Notes under the pieces: generated by a model | The model's database searches: none | Seen by the model: only the letters and a program-made list of their open reading frames with translations | Told to the model about the DNA's origin: nothing | DNA from: Pseudomonas plecoglossicida NBRC 103162 = DSM 15088 | Lineage (GTDB): Bacteria; Pseudomonadota; Gammaproteobacteria; Pseudomonadales; Pseudomonadaceae | Direction: 5' to 3' | DNA length: 64,000 nucleotides | Assembly: GCF_000730665.1 (NCBI RefSeq) | Contig: NZ_BBIV01000009.1 | Span: forward strand, 62,001 to 126,000 | Part shown: piece after piece, positions 1-9,879 of the stretch | How positions within the stretch are numbered: the first letter of the stretch is position 1 | Layout: the number at the start of each line of letters is the position of its first letter | Position numbers and translations under genes: made by a program

Positions 1-365
1 CCGCCTTCGGACTCGACGTCATAGGCCTTGCAGATTTCGTGGGTCATGTCGGCTGCCAGGGTGTACTTCACCTGGCCGATGCCGCCGTTGTTGACCGGGG
101 TGTTGCGCCAGGCGTTGTGGGTGAAGTGCGAGTCGATCGACACGCCGATCACTTCGACGTTGCGCGCCTGGAAGTCAGGGATGCGGTTGTCCAGGGCGAT
201 CAGCTCGGATGGGCAGACGAAGGTGAAGTCCAGTGGGTAGAAGAACACCAGGCCGTACTTGCCCTTGATGGCCGAGGCCAGGTTGAAGCTGTCGACGATC
301 TCGCCGTTGCCCAGCACAGCTGGAACGGTGAAGTCGGGGGCTTGTTTGCCAACGAGTACGCTCAT
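1..365 (-). CDS. Peroxiredoxin, AhpC/TSA (2-Cys) family, partial
   Basis: Only the N-terminal 121 residues are in the window; the gene runs off the left edge. It encodes a thiol peroxidase that reduces hydrogen peroxide and organic peroxides in the cytoplasm. The peroxidatic cysteine sits in FTFVCPSE (Cys51), followed by the family motif SIDSHFTHNAW. The start is MSVLVGKQAPDF. The resolving cysteine would lie outside the window, so the 2-Cys assignment rests on family similarity. It is divergent from bfd, which fits a peroxide/iron-handling neighbourhood with bfr and grxD. It is a Prx-type paralogue rather than the classical AhpC of an ahpCF operon, because the N-terminus (GKQAPDFTVPAV) is of the thioredoxin-peroxidase type; I therefore give no symbol. 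Confidence 0.9.
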   Translation of the reverse strand, partial: MSVLVGKQAPDFTVPAVLGNGEIVDSFNLASAIKGKYGLVFFYPLDFTFVCPSELIALDNRIPDFQARNVEVIGVSIDSHFTHNAWRNTPVNNGGIGQVKYTLAADMTHEICKAYDVESEG

Positions 366-514
366 TGTAATCTCCTGATGAGGGTGAGAAACCGTTTGCC
401 GGGGCAAGGCAGGCTTGCCCGACATCCAACAAAGGCCGACCATCATACACGGCTTCTGATGACAGGCCGAATCCAACCGCCGGTCGCTCAACGGCAGCGC
501 TTTCGGAAAGTCCT

Positions 515-541
515 TTGACAAGCATTCTCATTAACATTAAG
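515..541 (+). promoter_or_regulatory. Putative Fur box overlapping the bfd promoter
   Basis: A TTGACA hexamer (515-520) is followed by three tandem hexamers of the CATTNN type (CATTCT, CATTAA, CATTAA; 523-540). On the other strand this reads as repeats resembling the Fur hexamer array. Bfd is iron-starvation induced and Fur controlled in other pseudomonads. No convincing -10 was identified. Confidence 0.45.
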
Positions 542-579
542 CTCCAACCCATCGACTCAACCCGCGATGGTCAGCCCTT

Positions 580-801
580 ATGTATGTGTGTCTTTGTGTC
601 GGCGTTACCGACGGACAGATCCGCGATGCGATCTATGAAGGATGCTGCAGCTACAAGGAAGTCCGTGCTGCGACCAATGTCGCCAGCCAGTGCGGCAAAT
701 GCGCTTGCCTGGCCAAGCAGGTGGTCCGCGAAACGATCACCGAGCTGCAGGTGAGCCAGCAGGCCGCCCTGCCCTACCCGGTGGAGTTTACCGCTGCCTG
801 A
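580..801 (+). CDS. bfd: Bacterioferritin-associated ferredoxin Bfd
   Basis: A 73-residue [2Fe-2S] ferredoxin that docks on bacterioferritin and passes electrons to its haem so that stored ferric iron is released. The four cluster cysteines are Cys4 and Cys6 (MYVCLC) and Cys38 and Cys41 (SQCGKC), the spacing and order typical of Bfd. Length matches the family (about 65-75 residues). It lies just upstream of bfr on the same strand but with its own terminator, so the two are probably transcribed separately and in opposite response to iron: bfd on starvation, bfr on iron sufficiency. The Fur-like sequence upstream supports this. Confidence 0.95.
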   Translation: MYVCLCVGVTDGQIRDAIYEGCCSYKEVRAATNVASQCGKCACLAKQVVRETITELQVSQQAALPYPVEFTAA

Positions 802-818
802 TATCACCGAATTTGAAG

Positions 819-845
819 AACCGGACCTTGCGTCCGGTTTTTTTA
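819..845 (+). terminator. Rho-independent terminator after bfd
   Basis: Perfect 8-bp stem AACCGGAC/GTCCGGTT with a 5-nt loop, followed by a run of T residues, 18 bases after the bfd stop codon. Confidence 0.85.
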
Positions 846-927
846 TGCCCAGATTTCAATAAGTTAGCGCACCAACGCGGTTCACAAACATTCTTATTCC
901 TATTAATTTTCACTTATTATTCAAGAA

Positions 928-948
928 CTTAGGTTTGACACACCTAAG
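928..948. promoter_or_regulatory. Inverted repeat around a TTGACA hexamer upstream of bfr
   Basis: CTTAGGT and ACCTAAG are perfect 7-bp arms separated by 7 bases that contain TTGACA. It lies 53 bases before the bfr start, in an AT-rich leader. It may be an operator overlaying a -35 element; the matching -10 is weak, so the promoter assignment is uncertain. Confidence 0.35.
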
Positions 949-1001
949 TATCGGGCTCAAACTTCTGTGTATTGGCACACTTCACAGGGCAGGAACCCGA
1001 A

Positions 1002-1475
1002 ATGAAAGGCGACGTAAGCGTCATCCAGCATCTCAACAAGATCCTCGGAAACGAGCTGGTCGCGATCAACCAATACTTCCTGCACGCTCGCATGTACGAA
1101 GATTGGGGCCTGAACAAGCTCGGCAAGCACGAGTACAAGGAATCCATCGACGAGATGAAGCACGCTGACAAACTGATCAAGCGTATTCTCTTCCTCGAAG
1201 GCATCCCCAACGTTCAGGACCTGGGCAAGCTCCTGATCGGCGAGCACACCAAGGAAATGCTCGAGTGCGACCTGAAGATCGAACAGAAGGGCCTGGCCGA
1301 CCTGAAAGCCGCCATCGCCCACTGCGAAACCGTCGGCGACTTCGGCTCGCGTGACTTGCTCGAAGAGATCCTCGAGTCCGAGGAAGAGCACATCGACTGG
1401 CTGGAAACTCAATTGAGCCTGATCGACAAGATTACCCTCGAGAACTACCTGCAGTCGCAGATGGGCGAAGAGTAA
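1002..1475 (+). CDS. bfr: Bacterioferritin
   Basis: A 157-residue haem-containing ferritin subunit that forms a 24-mer cage, oxidises Fe(II) and stores ferric iron. All ferroxidase ligands are present at canonical positions: Glu18, Glu51, His54, Glu94, Glu127 and His130. Met52, the axial haem ligand, is also present, so this is a haem-binding Bfr and not an FtnA-type ferritin. The ATG at 1002 is chosen over an upstream in-frame TTG (972) because it gives the conserved [12 protein letters not shown] start and has AGGA about ten bases upstream. Its partner gene bfd is immediately upstream. Confidence 0.96.
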   Translation: MKGDVSVIQHLNKILGNELVAINQYFLHARMYEDWGLNKLGKHEYKESIDEMKHADKLIKRILFLEGIPNVQDLGKLLIGEHTKEMLECDLKIEQKGLADLKAAIAHCETVGDFGSRDLLEEILESEEEHIDWLETQLSLIDKITLENYLQSQMGEE

Positions 1476-1480
1476 TTTCC

Positions 1481-1523
1481 CAGGCAATAAAAAACCCGCC
1501 TTGAGCGGGTTTTTTATTGCCTG
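1481..1523. terminator. Bidirectional terminator between bfr and grxD
   Basis: Long hairpin: arms CAGGCAATAAAAAACCCGC and GCGGGTTTTTTATTGCCTG around a short loop. It has A-rich and T-rich flanks on both sides, so it can end both convergent genes. Confidence 0.9.
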
Positions 1524-1531
1524 CCAGATGA

Positions 1532-1867
1532 TCAGGCTTCGGACGCCTTGGCCTTGGCGGCTGCATCCTTGATCAGGGTCTGCAGCTCACCCTTCTCGAA
1601 CATTTCCAGCATGATGTCGCTACCGCCGACCAGCTCGCCAGCTACCCACAGTTGCGGGAAGGTTGGCCAGTTGGCGTACTTGGGCAGGTTGGCGCGGATT
1701 TCCGGGTTCTGCAGGATGTCGACGTAGGCGAACTTCTCGCCACAACCCATCACGGCCTGCGAGGCACGCGCGGAAAAGCCACACTGTGGGGCATTCGGCG
1801 AGCCTTTCATGTAAAGCAGAACGGTGTTGTTGGCAATCTGCTCTTTGATCGTTTCGATGATATCCAT
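1532..1867 (-). CDS. grxD: Monothiol glutaredoxin Grx4
   Basis: A 111-residue CGFS-type glutaredoxin that binds a glutathione-ligated [2Fe-2S] cluster and works in iron-sulphur cluster transfer and iron sensing. The CGFS motif starts at Cys29 (NAPQCGFSARA). The glutathione-binding elements WPTFPQLWV and GGSDI follow in the usual order. The C-terminus is extended and alanine/lysine rich (DAAAKAKASEA), as seen in pseudomonad GrxD. It is convergent with bfr and shares its terminator. Placement beside bacterioferritin, Bfd and a peroxiredoxin gives an iron/redox cluster. Confidence 0.95.
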   Translation of the reverse strand: MDIIETIKEQIANNTVLLYMKGSPNAPQCGFSARASQAVMGCGEKFAYVDILQNPEIRANLPKYANWPTFPQLWVAGELVGGSDIMLEMFEKGELQTLIKDAAAKAKASEA

Positions 1868-1948
1868 GTAGCACCTCGGCTGAACTTTGCGACGCGGTCG
1901 TCGGACGGTGACGCATTGTAACGGAATCCCAAGCGGCGTGCTCGGCCT

Positions 1949-4066
1949 CTACATCGCTCGAGCGGCCTCGACCTGCACAGGCACGCCATTGAGCGCAGCA
2001 TTGCCGGATACCGGGTCGCGCAGACGCTCATCGGTCAGGTCGTTGGCACTCACGCCAGGCTGCGCCTGAGCGATCTGCAGGTGCACGCCAAGGCGACCAT
2101 GGCCGAAGCCATGGGGCAGGCTGACCACGCCCGGCATCAAGTCCTCGCAGGCTTGCACATCGACTTCCAGGGCGCCGGTGCGCGAGCGGATACGCACCCG
2201 CTGGCCATCCTGCAGGTGGCGCTGCTGCAAGTCCTGCGGGTGCATCAACAGCTGATGGCGCGGTTTGCCTTTCACCAGGCGATGGAAATTGTGCATCCAT
2301 GAATTGTTGCTACGAATGTGGCGACGGCCGATCAGCAGCAGCTCACCAGGCACCGGCGGTACCTGGCTGGCAAGCCGGCGCAAATCGTCCAGCAGCACCT
2401 GCGGGGCCGCTTCGACCGCCTTGCTGGCGGTCATCAGCCGCGGGCCGAGATTGCTCCGCAACGGGCCGAGATCAAGGCCATGGGGGTGTTGGTCCAGGGT
2501 ATCGAGCGAGAGGTTGAAGGCGGAGTCCTCGCCATAGCGCCCTTTGCGCAGGGCCAGATCGATCATCTGAGCGGGCGGTCGAGTCGCCTTCAGTTCCAGC
2601 TCGGCTCGCTCGGCAAAAGCCTGCGCCAGGCCAACGAAGATTTCCCAGTCATGCAGCGCTCCATTCGGCTTGGCCAGGATGGCCCGGTTGAAACGCGTGA
2701 CATTGCGAACCGCCAGCAAGTTGAAGGTGCTGTCGTAATGGTCATTTTCCAGTGCTGAGGTGGACGGCAGGATCAGGTCGGCATGGCGGGTCGTTTCGTT
2801 GATATAGAGGTCGATACTGAGCATGAACTCCAGACCCTGCAGCGCCCTGTCCAGCTGACGACCATTGGGCGTGGACAGCACCGGGTTACCCGCCACGGTG
2901 ACCAGCGCACGCACCTGGCCTTCACCCGGTGTGAGCATCTCTTCTGCAAGGACTGTCACCGGCAGCTCCCCGCCATACTCAGGCAAACCCGACACGCGGC
3001 TCTGCCAGGCATTGAAATGCCCGCCCGAGGTGCTTGCCACCAGGTCGACGGCAGGTTCGGTGCACAGCGCCCCACCCTCGCGATCAAGATTGCCCGTGAC
3101 CAGGTTGATCACTTGCACCAGCCAATGACACAAGCTGCCGAAGGCTTGGGTGGATACCCCCATGCGTCCGTAGCAGACGGCTTTGTCGGCAGCGGCGAAA
3201 TCCCGTGCCAGTTGACGAATGTCAGCCGCATCGATCCCGCAGTGTGCGCTCATGGCCTCGGCGCTGAATGCCGCGATGGCCTCGCGCACCTGCTCAAGGC
3301 CGATGACCGGCAAGTGCGTACCGCGGGCCAGGCCTTCGTCGAACAGGGTGTGCAACAGCCCGCACAGCAAGGCCGCATCGCCACCTGGGCGGACGAACAG
3401 ATGCTGGTCGGCCATGGCGGCCGTTTCACTGCGCCGCGGGTCGACTACCACCAGCCGCCCACCTCGTGCACGCAGGGCCTTCAGGCGTTTTTCCACGTCT
3501 GGTACGGTCATGATGCTGCCATTGGAGGCCAGTGGATTGCCTCCCAGGATCAGCATGAACTGGGTATGGTCGATGTCCGGAATCGGCAACAGCAGCCCGT
3601 GACCGTACATCAAGTAGCTGGTCAGGTGCTGGGGCAACTGGTCCACCGACGTGGCGGAAAAGCGGTTGCGGGTCTTGAGCAAACCAAGGAAATAGTTGCT
3701 GTGGGTCATCAACCCATAGTTGTGCACGCTGGGGTTGCCCTGGTACACCGCCACGGCGTTGCGGCCATGGGCTTGCTGTATCGCCCAGAGCCTTTCGGCG
3801 GCCAGTGCGAACGCCGCGTCCCAGCCGATGGCCTGCCATTGCTCGCCTACCCGGCGATGGGGTTGGCGCAGGCGGTCCGGATCGTTCTGGATATCCTGCA
3901 AGGCCACGGCCTTGGGGCAGATGTGGCCACGGCTGAAGGGATCGTCAGGGTCGCCCTTGATCGCGCTGATGCGCGCCGGTCCGTCATGATCATGGCTCAC
4001 CTCGATGTTGAGCCCGCAGATGGCTTCGCACAGGTGGCAGGCACGGTGATGCAGGGTCTTGGTCAT
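1949..4066 (-). CDS. Molybdopterin-dependent oxidoreductase (MopB / formate dehydrogenase-like)
   Basis: A 705-residue bis-MGD enzyme with an N-terminal [4Fe-4S] cluster motif C-X2-C-X3-C-X32-C (Cys10, 13, 17, 50). The molybdopterin domains follow (GGNPLASNGS, VVDPRRSETAA, VAGNPVLSTPN), then a C-terminal molydopterin-dinucleotide-binding domain (LMHPQDLQQRHL). There is no Tat signal peptide, so it is probably cytoplasmic. No Cys or Sec is evident at the usual Mo-ligand position (SATSVDQLPQH); substrate is unknown. The ATG at 4066 is preferred over 4099: it has AGAGGC upstream and puts the Fe-S motif right at the N-terminus. No accessory subunit lies next to it. Confidence 0.85.
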   Translation of the reverse strand: MTKTLHHRACHLCEAICGLNIEVSHDHDGPARISAIKGDPDDPFSRGHICPKAVALQDIQNDPDRLRQPHRRVGEQWQAIGWDAAFALAAERLWAIQQAHGRNAVAVYQGNPSVHNYGLMTHSNYFLGLLKTRNRFSATSVDQLPQHLTSYLMYGHGLLLPIPDIDHTQFMLILGGNPLASNGSIMTVPDVEKRLKALRARGGRLVVVDPRRSETAAMADQHLFVRPGGDAALLCGLLHTLFDEGLARGTHLPVIGLEQVREAIAAFSAEAMSAHCGIDAADIRQLARDFAAADKAVCYGRMGVSTQAFGSLCHWLVQVINLVTGNLDREGGALCTEPAVDLVASTSGGHFNAWQSRVSGLPEYGGELPVTVLAEEMLTPGEGQVRALVTVAGNPVLSTPNGRQLDRALQGLEFMLSIDLYINETTRHADLILPSTSALENDHYDSTFNLLAVRNVTRFNRAILAKPNGALHDWEIFVGLAQAFAERAELELKATRPPAQMIDLALRKGRYGEDSAFNLSLDTLDQHPHGLDLGPLRSNLGPRLMTASKAVEAAPQVLLDDLRRLASQVPPVPGELLLIGRRHIRSNNSWMHNFHRLVKGKPRHQLLMHPQDLQQRHLQDGQRVRIRSRTGALEVDVQACEDLMPGVVSLPHGFGHGRLGVHLQIAQAQPGVSANDLTDERLRDPVSGNAALNGVPVQVEAARAM

Positions 4067-4287
4067 GGCCGCCTCTGCGTTGTCGTTGTCGAAGGCCAAC
4101 TATGCGCGCCACCCTCATCTGCTGCCATCCGGTTTCGTGGCGTGAATCCTGCGACATCAGGCTGGCGATTCGAGCAAAGCCATTTGCCAAGTCGCCAGCA
4201 AGCCGTGTACAACCCGTGTAGCAAATAAAAAACAGCCAGGTGCAAAGCCCCGCGACACCCTTTGCAATAGAGCCGCTGTTTCCCCTC

Positions 4288-4315
4288 TTGGTTTTAGGCG
4301 ACATTTAATTATAGT
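4288..4315 (+). promoter_or_regulatory. argF promoter with putative ArgR half-site
   Basis: TTGGTT (4288-4293) and TATAGT (4310-4315), 16 bases apart, can serve as -35/-10. On the minus strand 4303-4288 reads TGTCGC-N8-AA, the half-site described for pseudomonad ArgR, and it covers the -35. The rest of the gap between the oxidoreductase and argF (4067-4429) shows nothing else I can name. Confidence 0.4.
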
Positions 4316-4429
4316 ATTGCGCCTTTCCCTATTTCGTCCGCCCCGTGCGGCTTACGCCGCAGGTCACCCCCGTTGTCAAAAAAAACCATACGGTCGACCT
4401 GCATACCGTTGCAGATAAGGTAGTCAATC

Positions 4430-5350
4430 ATGAGCGCTAGGCACTTTCTCTCCCTGCTGGACTTCACCACCGACGAATTGCTCGGTGTGATCCGCCGCGG
4501 CATCGAGCTGAAGGACCTGCGCAAGCGAGGCGTGCTGTTCGAGCCCCTGAAGAATCGCGTGCTGGGCATGATCTTCGAGAAATCCTCGACCCGTACCCGC
4601 GTGTCGTTCGAGGCCGGCATGATCCAGCTCGGTGGCCAGGCCATCTTCCTGTCCCCGCGCGACACCCAGCTGGGCCGTGGCGAGCCGATCAGCGACAGCG
4701 CCATCGTGCTGTCGAGCATGCTCGATGCAGTCATGATCCGTACCCATGCCCACAGCACCCTCACCGAATTCGCCGCCAATTCGCGGGTGCCGGTGATCAA
4801 TGGTCTGTCGGACGAATCGCACCCCTGCCAGCTGTTGGCCGACATGCAGACGTTCCTCGAGCACCGCGGTTCGATCCAGGGCAAGGCCGTTGCCTGGATA
4901 GGCGACGGCTTCAACATGTGCAACTCGTACATCGAGGCGGCCCGCCAGTTCGACTTCCAGCTGCGCATCGCTTGCCCGGAGGGTTATGAGCCGGACCCAC
5001 GCTTCATGGCGCTGGGAGGTGACCGCGTGCAGATCATTCGCGATCCGAAGGAAGCCGTGCGTGGCGCACACCTGGTGACCACCGATGTCTGGACTTCCAT
5101 GGGGCAAGAGGAGGAAACTGCACGGCGTCTGGCGCATTTCGCGCCTTACCAGGTCACCCGCGAACTGCTTGACCTGGCGGCACCCGACGCCCTGTTCATG
5201 CATTGCCTGCCCGCCCACCGCGGTGAGGAAATCAGCCAGGACCTGCTCGACGACCCGCGCTCGGTCGCCTGGGACCAGGCTGAAAACCGGCTGCATGCAC
5301 AGAAGGCCCTTCTCGAATTCCTTGTAGAACCGGCTTACCACCACGCATGA
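4430..5350 (+). CDS. argF: Ornithine carbamoyltransferase (anabolic)
   Basis: A 306-residue cytosolic enzyme that transfers the carbamoyl group from carbamoyl phosphate to ornithine, giving citrulline in arginine synthesis. The carbamoyl-phosphate loop S-T-R-T-R is at residues 53-57 ([11 protein letters not shown]). The HPCQ motif and the ornithine-binding [10 protein letters not shown] (from residue 258, catalytic Cys259) are intact. The length fits the anabolic enzyme (about 305); the catabolic ArcB is longer (about 336) and would sit in an arcDABC operon, absent here. The stop overlaps the next gene by four bases (ATGA), so the two are translationally coupled. Confidence 0.95.
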   Translation: MSARHFLSLLDFTTDELLGVIRRGIELKDLRKRGVLFEPLKNRVLGMIFEKSSTRTRVSFEAGMIQLGGQAIFLSPRDTQLGRGEPISDSAIVLSSMLDAVMIRTHAHSTLTEFAANSRVPVINGLSDESHPCQLLADMQTFLEHRGSIQGKAVAWIGDGFNMCNSYIEAARQFDFQLRIACPEGYEPDPRFMALGGDRVQIIRDPKEAVRGAHLVTTDVWTSMGQEEETARRLAHFAPYQVTRELLDLAAPDALFMHCLPAHRGEEISQDLLDDPRSVAWDQAENRLHAQKALLEFLVEPAYHHA

Positions 5351-6456
5351 GTCAACCCCTACTGCTCAACCTGCGCAACCTCGCCTGCGGCTACGGCGAC
5401 CAGCGCATCGTCCAGAACCTCAACCTGCACCTCAATGCAGGCGACATCGGTTGCCTGCTGGGGTCCTCGGGGTGCGGCAAGACCACCACCCTGCGCGCCA
5501 TCGCTGGCTTCGAGCCGGTGCACGAGGGTGAGATACAGCTGGCTGGCGAAGTCATTTCCCGTGCAGGCTTCACCCAGGCACCGGAAAAACGCCGGATCGG
5601 CATGGTGTTCCAGGACTATGCGCTTTTCCCTCACCTGACCGTGGCCCAGAACATCGCCTTTGGCATTGCCAAGCACCCGCGCCAGGCGCAGGTCGTCGAA
5701 GAGATGCTGGACCTGGTGAAGCTCGGCGGCCTGGGCGGGCGCTACCCGCACGAACTGTCAGGCGGCCAGCAGCAACGTGTCGCCCTGGCCCGTGCGCTGG
5801 CCCCGGAACCGCAACTGCTGCTGCTCGACGAGCCATTTTCCAACCTCGACGTGGAACTGCGCCGACGGCTCAGCCATGAGGTCCGCGACATTCTCAAGAG
5901 CCGCGGCACCAGCGCCATCCTGGTCACCCATGACCAGGAAGAAGCCTTCGCGGTCAGCGACCACGTGGGCGTGTTCAAGGAAGGCCGGCTGGAGCAATGG
6001 GATACCCCCTACAACCTCTATCACGAGCCGCAGACACCGTTCGTGGCCAGCTTCATCGGCCAGGGCTATTTCATCCGTGGTCAGATGAGCAGCCATGAAG
6101 CGGTCAATACGGAGCTGGGCGAGTTGCGTGGCAACCGCGCCTACATCATGGCCCCAGGCAGTTCGGTGGACGTGCTGCTGCGTCCTGACGACATTGTCCA
6201 TGCTGCGGACAGTGCCCTGCGTGCCAATATCGTCGGCAAGAGTTTCCTTGGCGCTTCGACCCTGTACCGCCTGCAGCTGCCGACCGGCAGCCAGTTGGAA
6301 GCGATCTTCCCAAGCCATATCGACCATCAGGTGGGTGAAGATGTAGGGATTTCCGTCAAGGCCGATCACCTGGTGCTGTTCCCGGTGCCAGGCAGTGTCG
6401 CGGCGCAGTTGCCACGGCAAGAGAACGGTGTTCGTCGCTACAGCTCGGCGAGCTGA
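5347..6456 (+). CDS. ABC transporter ATP-binding protein (FbpC/PotA-type), orphan
   Basis: A 369-residue importer ATPase. Walker A is GSSGCGKTT (residues 39-47), the Q-loop lies in [12 protein letters not shown], the signature LSGGQ is at 137-141, followed by Walker B LLLLDEP and the switch His in VTHDQEEAF. The C-terminal third (from about 235) looks like a TOBE_2 regulatory domain, as in ferric-iron and polyamine importers. No permease or binding-protein gene is adjacent; its partner must be encoded elsewhere. It overlaps argF by ATGA. The substrate cannot be decided from sequence; iron(III), polyamine or another small solute are possible. Confidence 0.85.
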   Translation: MSQPLLLNLRNLACGYGDQRIVQNLNLHLNAGDIGCLLGSSGCGKTTTLRAIAGFEPVHEGEIQLAGEVISRAGFTQAPEKRRIGMVFQDYALFPHLTVAQNIAFGIAKHPRQAQVVEEMLDLVKLGGLGGRYPHELSGGQQQRVALARALAPEPQLLLLDEPFSNLDVELRRRLSHEVRDILKSRGTSAILVTHDQEEAFAVSDHVGVFKEGRLEQWDTPYNLYHEPQTPFVASFIGQGYFIRGQMSSHEAVNTELGELRGNRAYIMAPGSSVDVLLRPDDIVHAADSALRANIVGKSFLGASTLYRLQLPTGSQLEAIFPSHIDHQVGEDVGISVKADHLVLFPVPGSVAAQLPRQENGVRRYSSAS

Positions 6457-6483
6457 TTCAAGATCCGGGGGCCGCTATACGGC

Positions 6484-6510
6484 CCTTTCGCGACACAAGG
6501 CCGCTCCTAC
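6484..6510. repeat. REP-like element (CGCGACACAAGGCCGCTCCTAC type)
   Basis: The sequence TTCGCGACACAAGGCCGCTC with CTACAAGG after it, between convergent genes, resembles a dispersed repeat common in P. putida-group genomes. It is of a different family from the GCCGGCAAGCCGGC repeats elsewhere in this window. Only one copy is seen here, so the call rests on memory of the family. Confidence 0.4.
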
Positions 6511-6544
6511 AAGGATCGCTGGGCTGCGCTGCAGCCCTGAAACC

Positions 6545-7015
6545 TCAGCCCCGCCCGATCCCGGCAAACTTGCCCTGGGTGTGCTCGGCCAGCACCGTCG
6601 CTGCCAGTTCGACTTCCAGCCCTCGCCGTCCAGCGCTGACATGGATGGTTGCAAAATTCTGCGCAGAGTCATCGATGAAGGTGCGCAGCCGCTTCTTCTG
6701 CCCCAGCGGGCTGATGCCCCCAACCAGGTAACCGGTGGCGCGCTGTGCGACGGCAGGGTCTGCCATTTCGCACTTCTTCACACCTGCTGCATGGGCCAAC
6801 GCCTTGAGGTCCAGCGTGCCGACCACAGGCACCACAGCTACCAGTAGCTCGCCCTTCTCGCTGCTCGCCAACAAGGTCTTGAACACCTGCTGTGGGTCGA
6901 GCCCGAGCTTTTCTGCTGCCTCCAACCCGTATGACGCCGATTTGGGGTCATGTTCATAACTGTGCACACGGTGCTCGGCGCGGGCTTTTTTCAACAGGTC
7001 GAGGGCGGGGGTCAT
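6545..7015 (-). CDS. ybaK: Cys-tRNA(Pro)/Cys-tRNA(Cys) deacylase YbaK
   Basis: A 156-residue YbaK/EbsC protein that hydrolyses misacylated Cys-tRNA(Pro) in trans, a proofreading partner of prolyl-tRNA synthetase. Family landmarks are visible: [39 protein letters not shown], the catalytic-lysine region in AGVKKCEMA, and the glycine-rich [14 protein letters not shown]. Length matches the E. coli protein (159). It is convergent with the argF/ABC unit and appears monocistronic. Confidence 0.93.
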   Translation of the reverse strand: MTPALDLLKKARAEHRVHSYEHDPKSASYGLEAAEKLGLDPQQVFKTLLASSEKGELLVAVVPVVGTLDLKALAHAAGVKKCEMADPAVAQRATGYLVGGISPLGQKKRLRTFIDDSAQNFATIHVSAGRRGLEVELAATVLAEHTQGKFAGIGRG

Positions 7016-7320
7016 GCAGGGCTCCGGTCTGGAACAGGTCGGCGGCTACTTTAGGCCAATTACCACATCCCAGCCAGTTCAACGCTCATGCGCTCGTCTA
7101 GCGTGCGGATTTGACCGTGCATCAGGCGTTCAGAACGTGACCGACAGTTCACTTTCGACCTTTGACATAAGCGTTTCTTGTCTATATTTTTTCGTTTCTG
7201 AATAAAGTGGTGCACTTTTTAGGTGCGATACCTGTATCTGCCCGGGGTCAACGGAGATCGACACCGGGCCTTGCTGTCGAGCGCCCACGCGCCTCACAAC
7301 AAAAAAAATCGAGGTCATAC
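7016..7320 (+). other. glpF upstream region
   Basis: A 305-base gene-free stretch between divergent ybaK and glpF. It holds the glpF promoter (separate entry) and a leader. An A-rich stretch follows at 7300-7312, just before the glpF start; the Shine-Dalgarno is GAGG (7310-7313). The T-rich sequence TTTTTTCGTTTCTGAATAA (7187-7205) partly resembles a GlpR site, but the match is poor. Confidence 0.5.
7162..7190 (+). promoter_or_regulatory. Sigma-70 promoter of glpFK
   Basis: TTGACA (7162-7167), a 17-base spacer and TATTTT (7185-7190). This is the best consensus promoter upstream of glpF. A loose GlpR-like sequence (TTTTCGTTTCTGAATA) directly follows and overlaps the -10, which would let the repressor block initiation. 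Confidence 0.65.
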
Positions 7321-8172
7321 ATGACGACTGCTCTACGCGAACCCACGCTGTCCAGCCAATGCCTGGCCGAGTTCCTCGGCACAGCGCTGCTCATTTTCTT
7401 CGGTACCGGTTGCGTCGCCGCCCTCAAGGTTGCGGGCGCCAGCTTCGGGCTGTGGGAAATCAGCATCATCTGGGGTGTCGGCGTGAGCATGGCGATCTAC
7501 CTCACCGCCGGTATTTCCGGCGCACACCTGAACCCCGCCGTGAGCATCGCGCTCACCCTGTTCGCCGGTTTCGACAGGCGCAAGCTGCCGAGCTACATGC
7601 TGGCCCAGCTCTGCGGTGCATTCTGCGGTGCAGCGCTGGTCTACACCTTGTACAGCAACCTGTTCTTCGATTTCGAACAAGCCCACGCCATGCTCCGCGG
7701 CAGCAGCGAGAGCCTGGAGCTGGCCTCGGTGTTTTCCACCTACCCACATCCGTTGCTGTCCACTGGCCAGGCATTTCTGGTCGAAGTGGTGATCACCGCC
7801 ATCCTCATGGCGGTGATCATGGCCCTGACCGACGAGCGCAATGGCCTGCCCCGCGGGGCAATGGCACCGCTGCTGATCGGCCTGCTGATCGCCGTGATCG
7901 GCAGCGCCATGGGCCCTCTGACGGGCTTTGCGATGAACCCCGCGCGCGACTTCGCTCCAAAACTGATGACGTTCCTGGCCGGATGGGGCGAAATCGCCTT
8001 CACTGGCGGTCGGGACATTCCTTATTTCCTGGTTCCGATTTTTGCTCCGATCCTCGGCGCTTGCCTGGGTGCCGCTGCCTATCGCGGCCTGATCGCCCGC
8101 AACCTGCCAGCTATGCCAATCGCGAACCCGGAGACAAACGACAATCGCCAGGGCGATACTCAAGCCAACTGA
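7321..8172 (+). CDS. glpF: Glycerol uptake facilitator (aquaglyceroporin)
   Basis: A 283-residue inner-membrane channel of the MIP family that lets glycerol diffuse into the cell. Both pore NPA motifs are intact: AHLNPAVS (residues 71-73) and AMNPARDF (206-208); the Asp after the second NPAR is the feature of glycerol facilitators rather than water-only channels. Six hydrophobic segments are visible. The ATG at 7321 with GAGG upstream is chosen over an in-frame upstream codon (7207) that would overlap the promoter leader. The cytoplasmic tail is short and polar. glpK follows 41 bases downstream, so the two form an operon. Confidence 0.96.
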   Translation: MTTALREPTLSSQCLAEFLGTALLIFFGTGCVAALKVAGASFGLWEISIIWGVGVSMAIYLTAGISGAHLNPAVSIALTLFAGFDRRKLPSYMLAQLCGAFCGAALVYTLYSNLFFDFEQAHAMLRGSSESLELASVFSTYPHPLLSTGQAFLVEVVITAILMAVIMALTDERNGLPRGAMAPLLIGLLIAVIGSAMGPLTGFAMNPARDFAPKLMTFLAGWGEIAFTGGRDIPYFLVPIFAPILGACLGAAAYRGLIARNLPAMPIANPETNDNRQGDTQAN

Positions 8173-8186
8173 TGCTGGTGCCCTGA

Positions 8187-9713
<1,527 letters not shown>

Positions 9714-9729
9714 TGTGATGTGAGTCTTG

Positions 9730-9795
9730 CGGCCTCATTGCGGCAAGCCGGCTCCCACGCAACCTGTGGGAGCCGGCTTGCCGGCGATGGCCGCA
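9730..9795. repeat. REP pair (inverted) after glpK
   Basis: Two copies of the core GCCGGCAAGCCGGCTCCCAC in opposite orientation, about 10 bases apart. This forms a strong hairpin between glpK and glpR. Likely a transcript-stabilising or terminating structure that separates glpFK from glpR. Confidence 0.75.
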
Positions 9796-9879
9796 TGGCG
9801 ACCCCAATAGTCTACTGGCCGTCATCCCCTTCGTACGGCATCATTGCAGAATTTGTCCGGCAGCCCCAAAGGACCGCCC

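Noticed and set aside
2783..4228. 481-codon open frame on the plus strand
   Set aside because: Antisense to the molybdopterin oxidoreductase, whose Fe-S and cofactor motifs prove the minus-strand frame. High GC creates long shadow frames.
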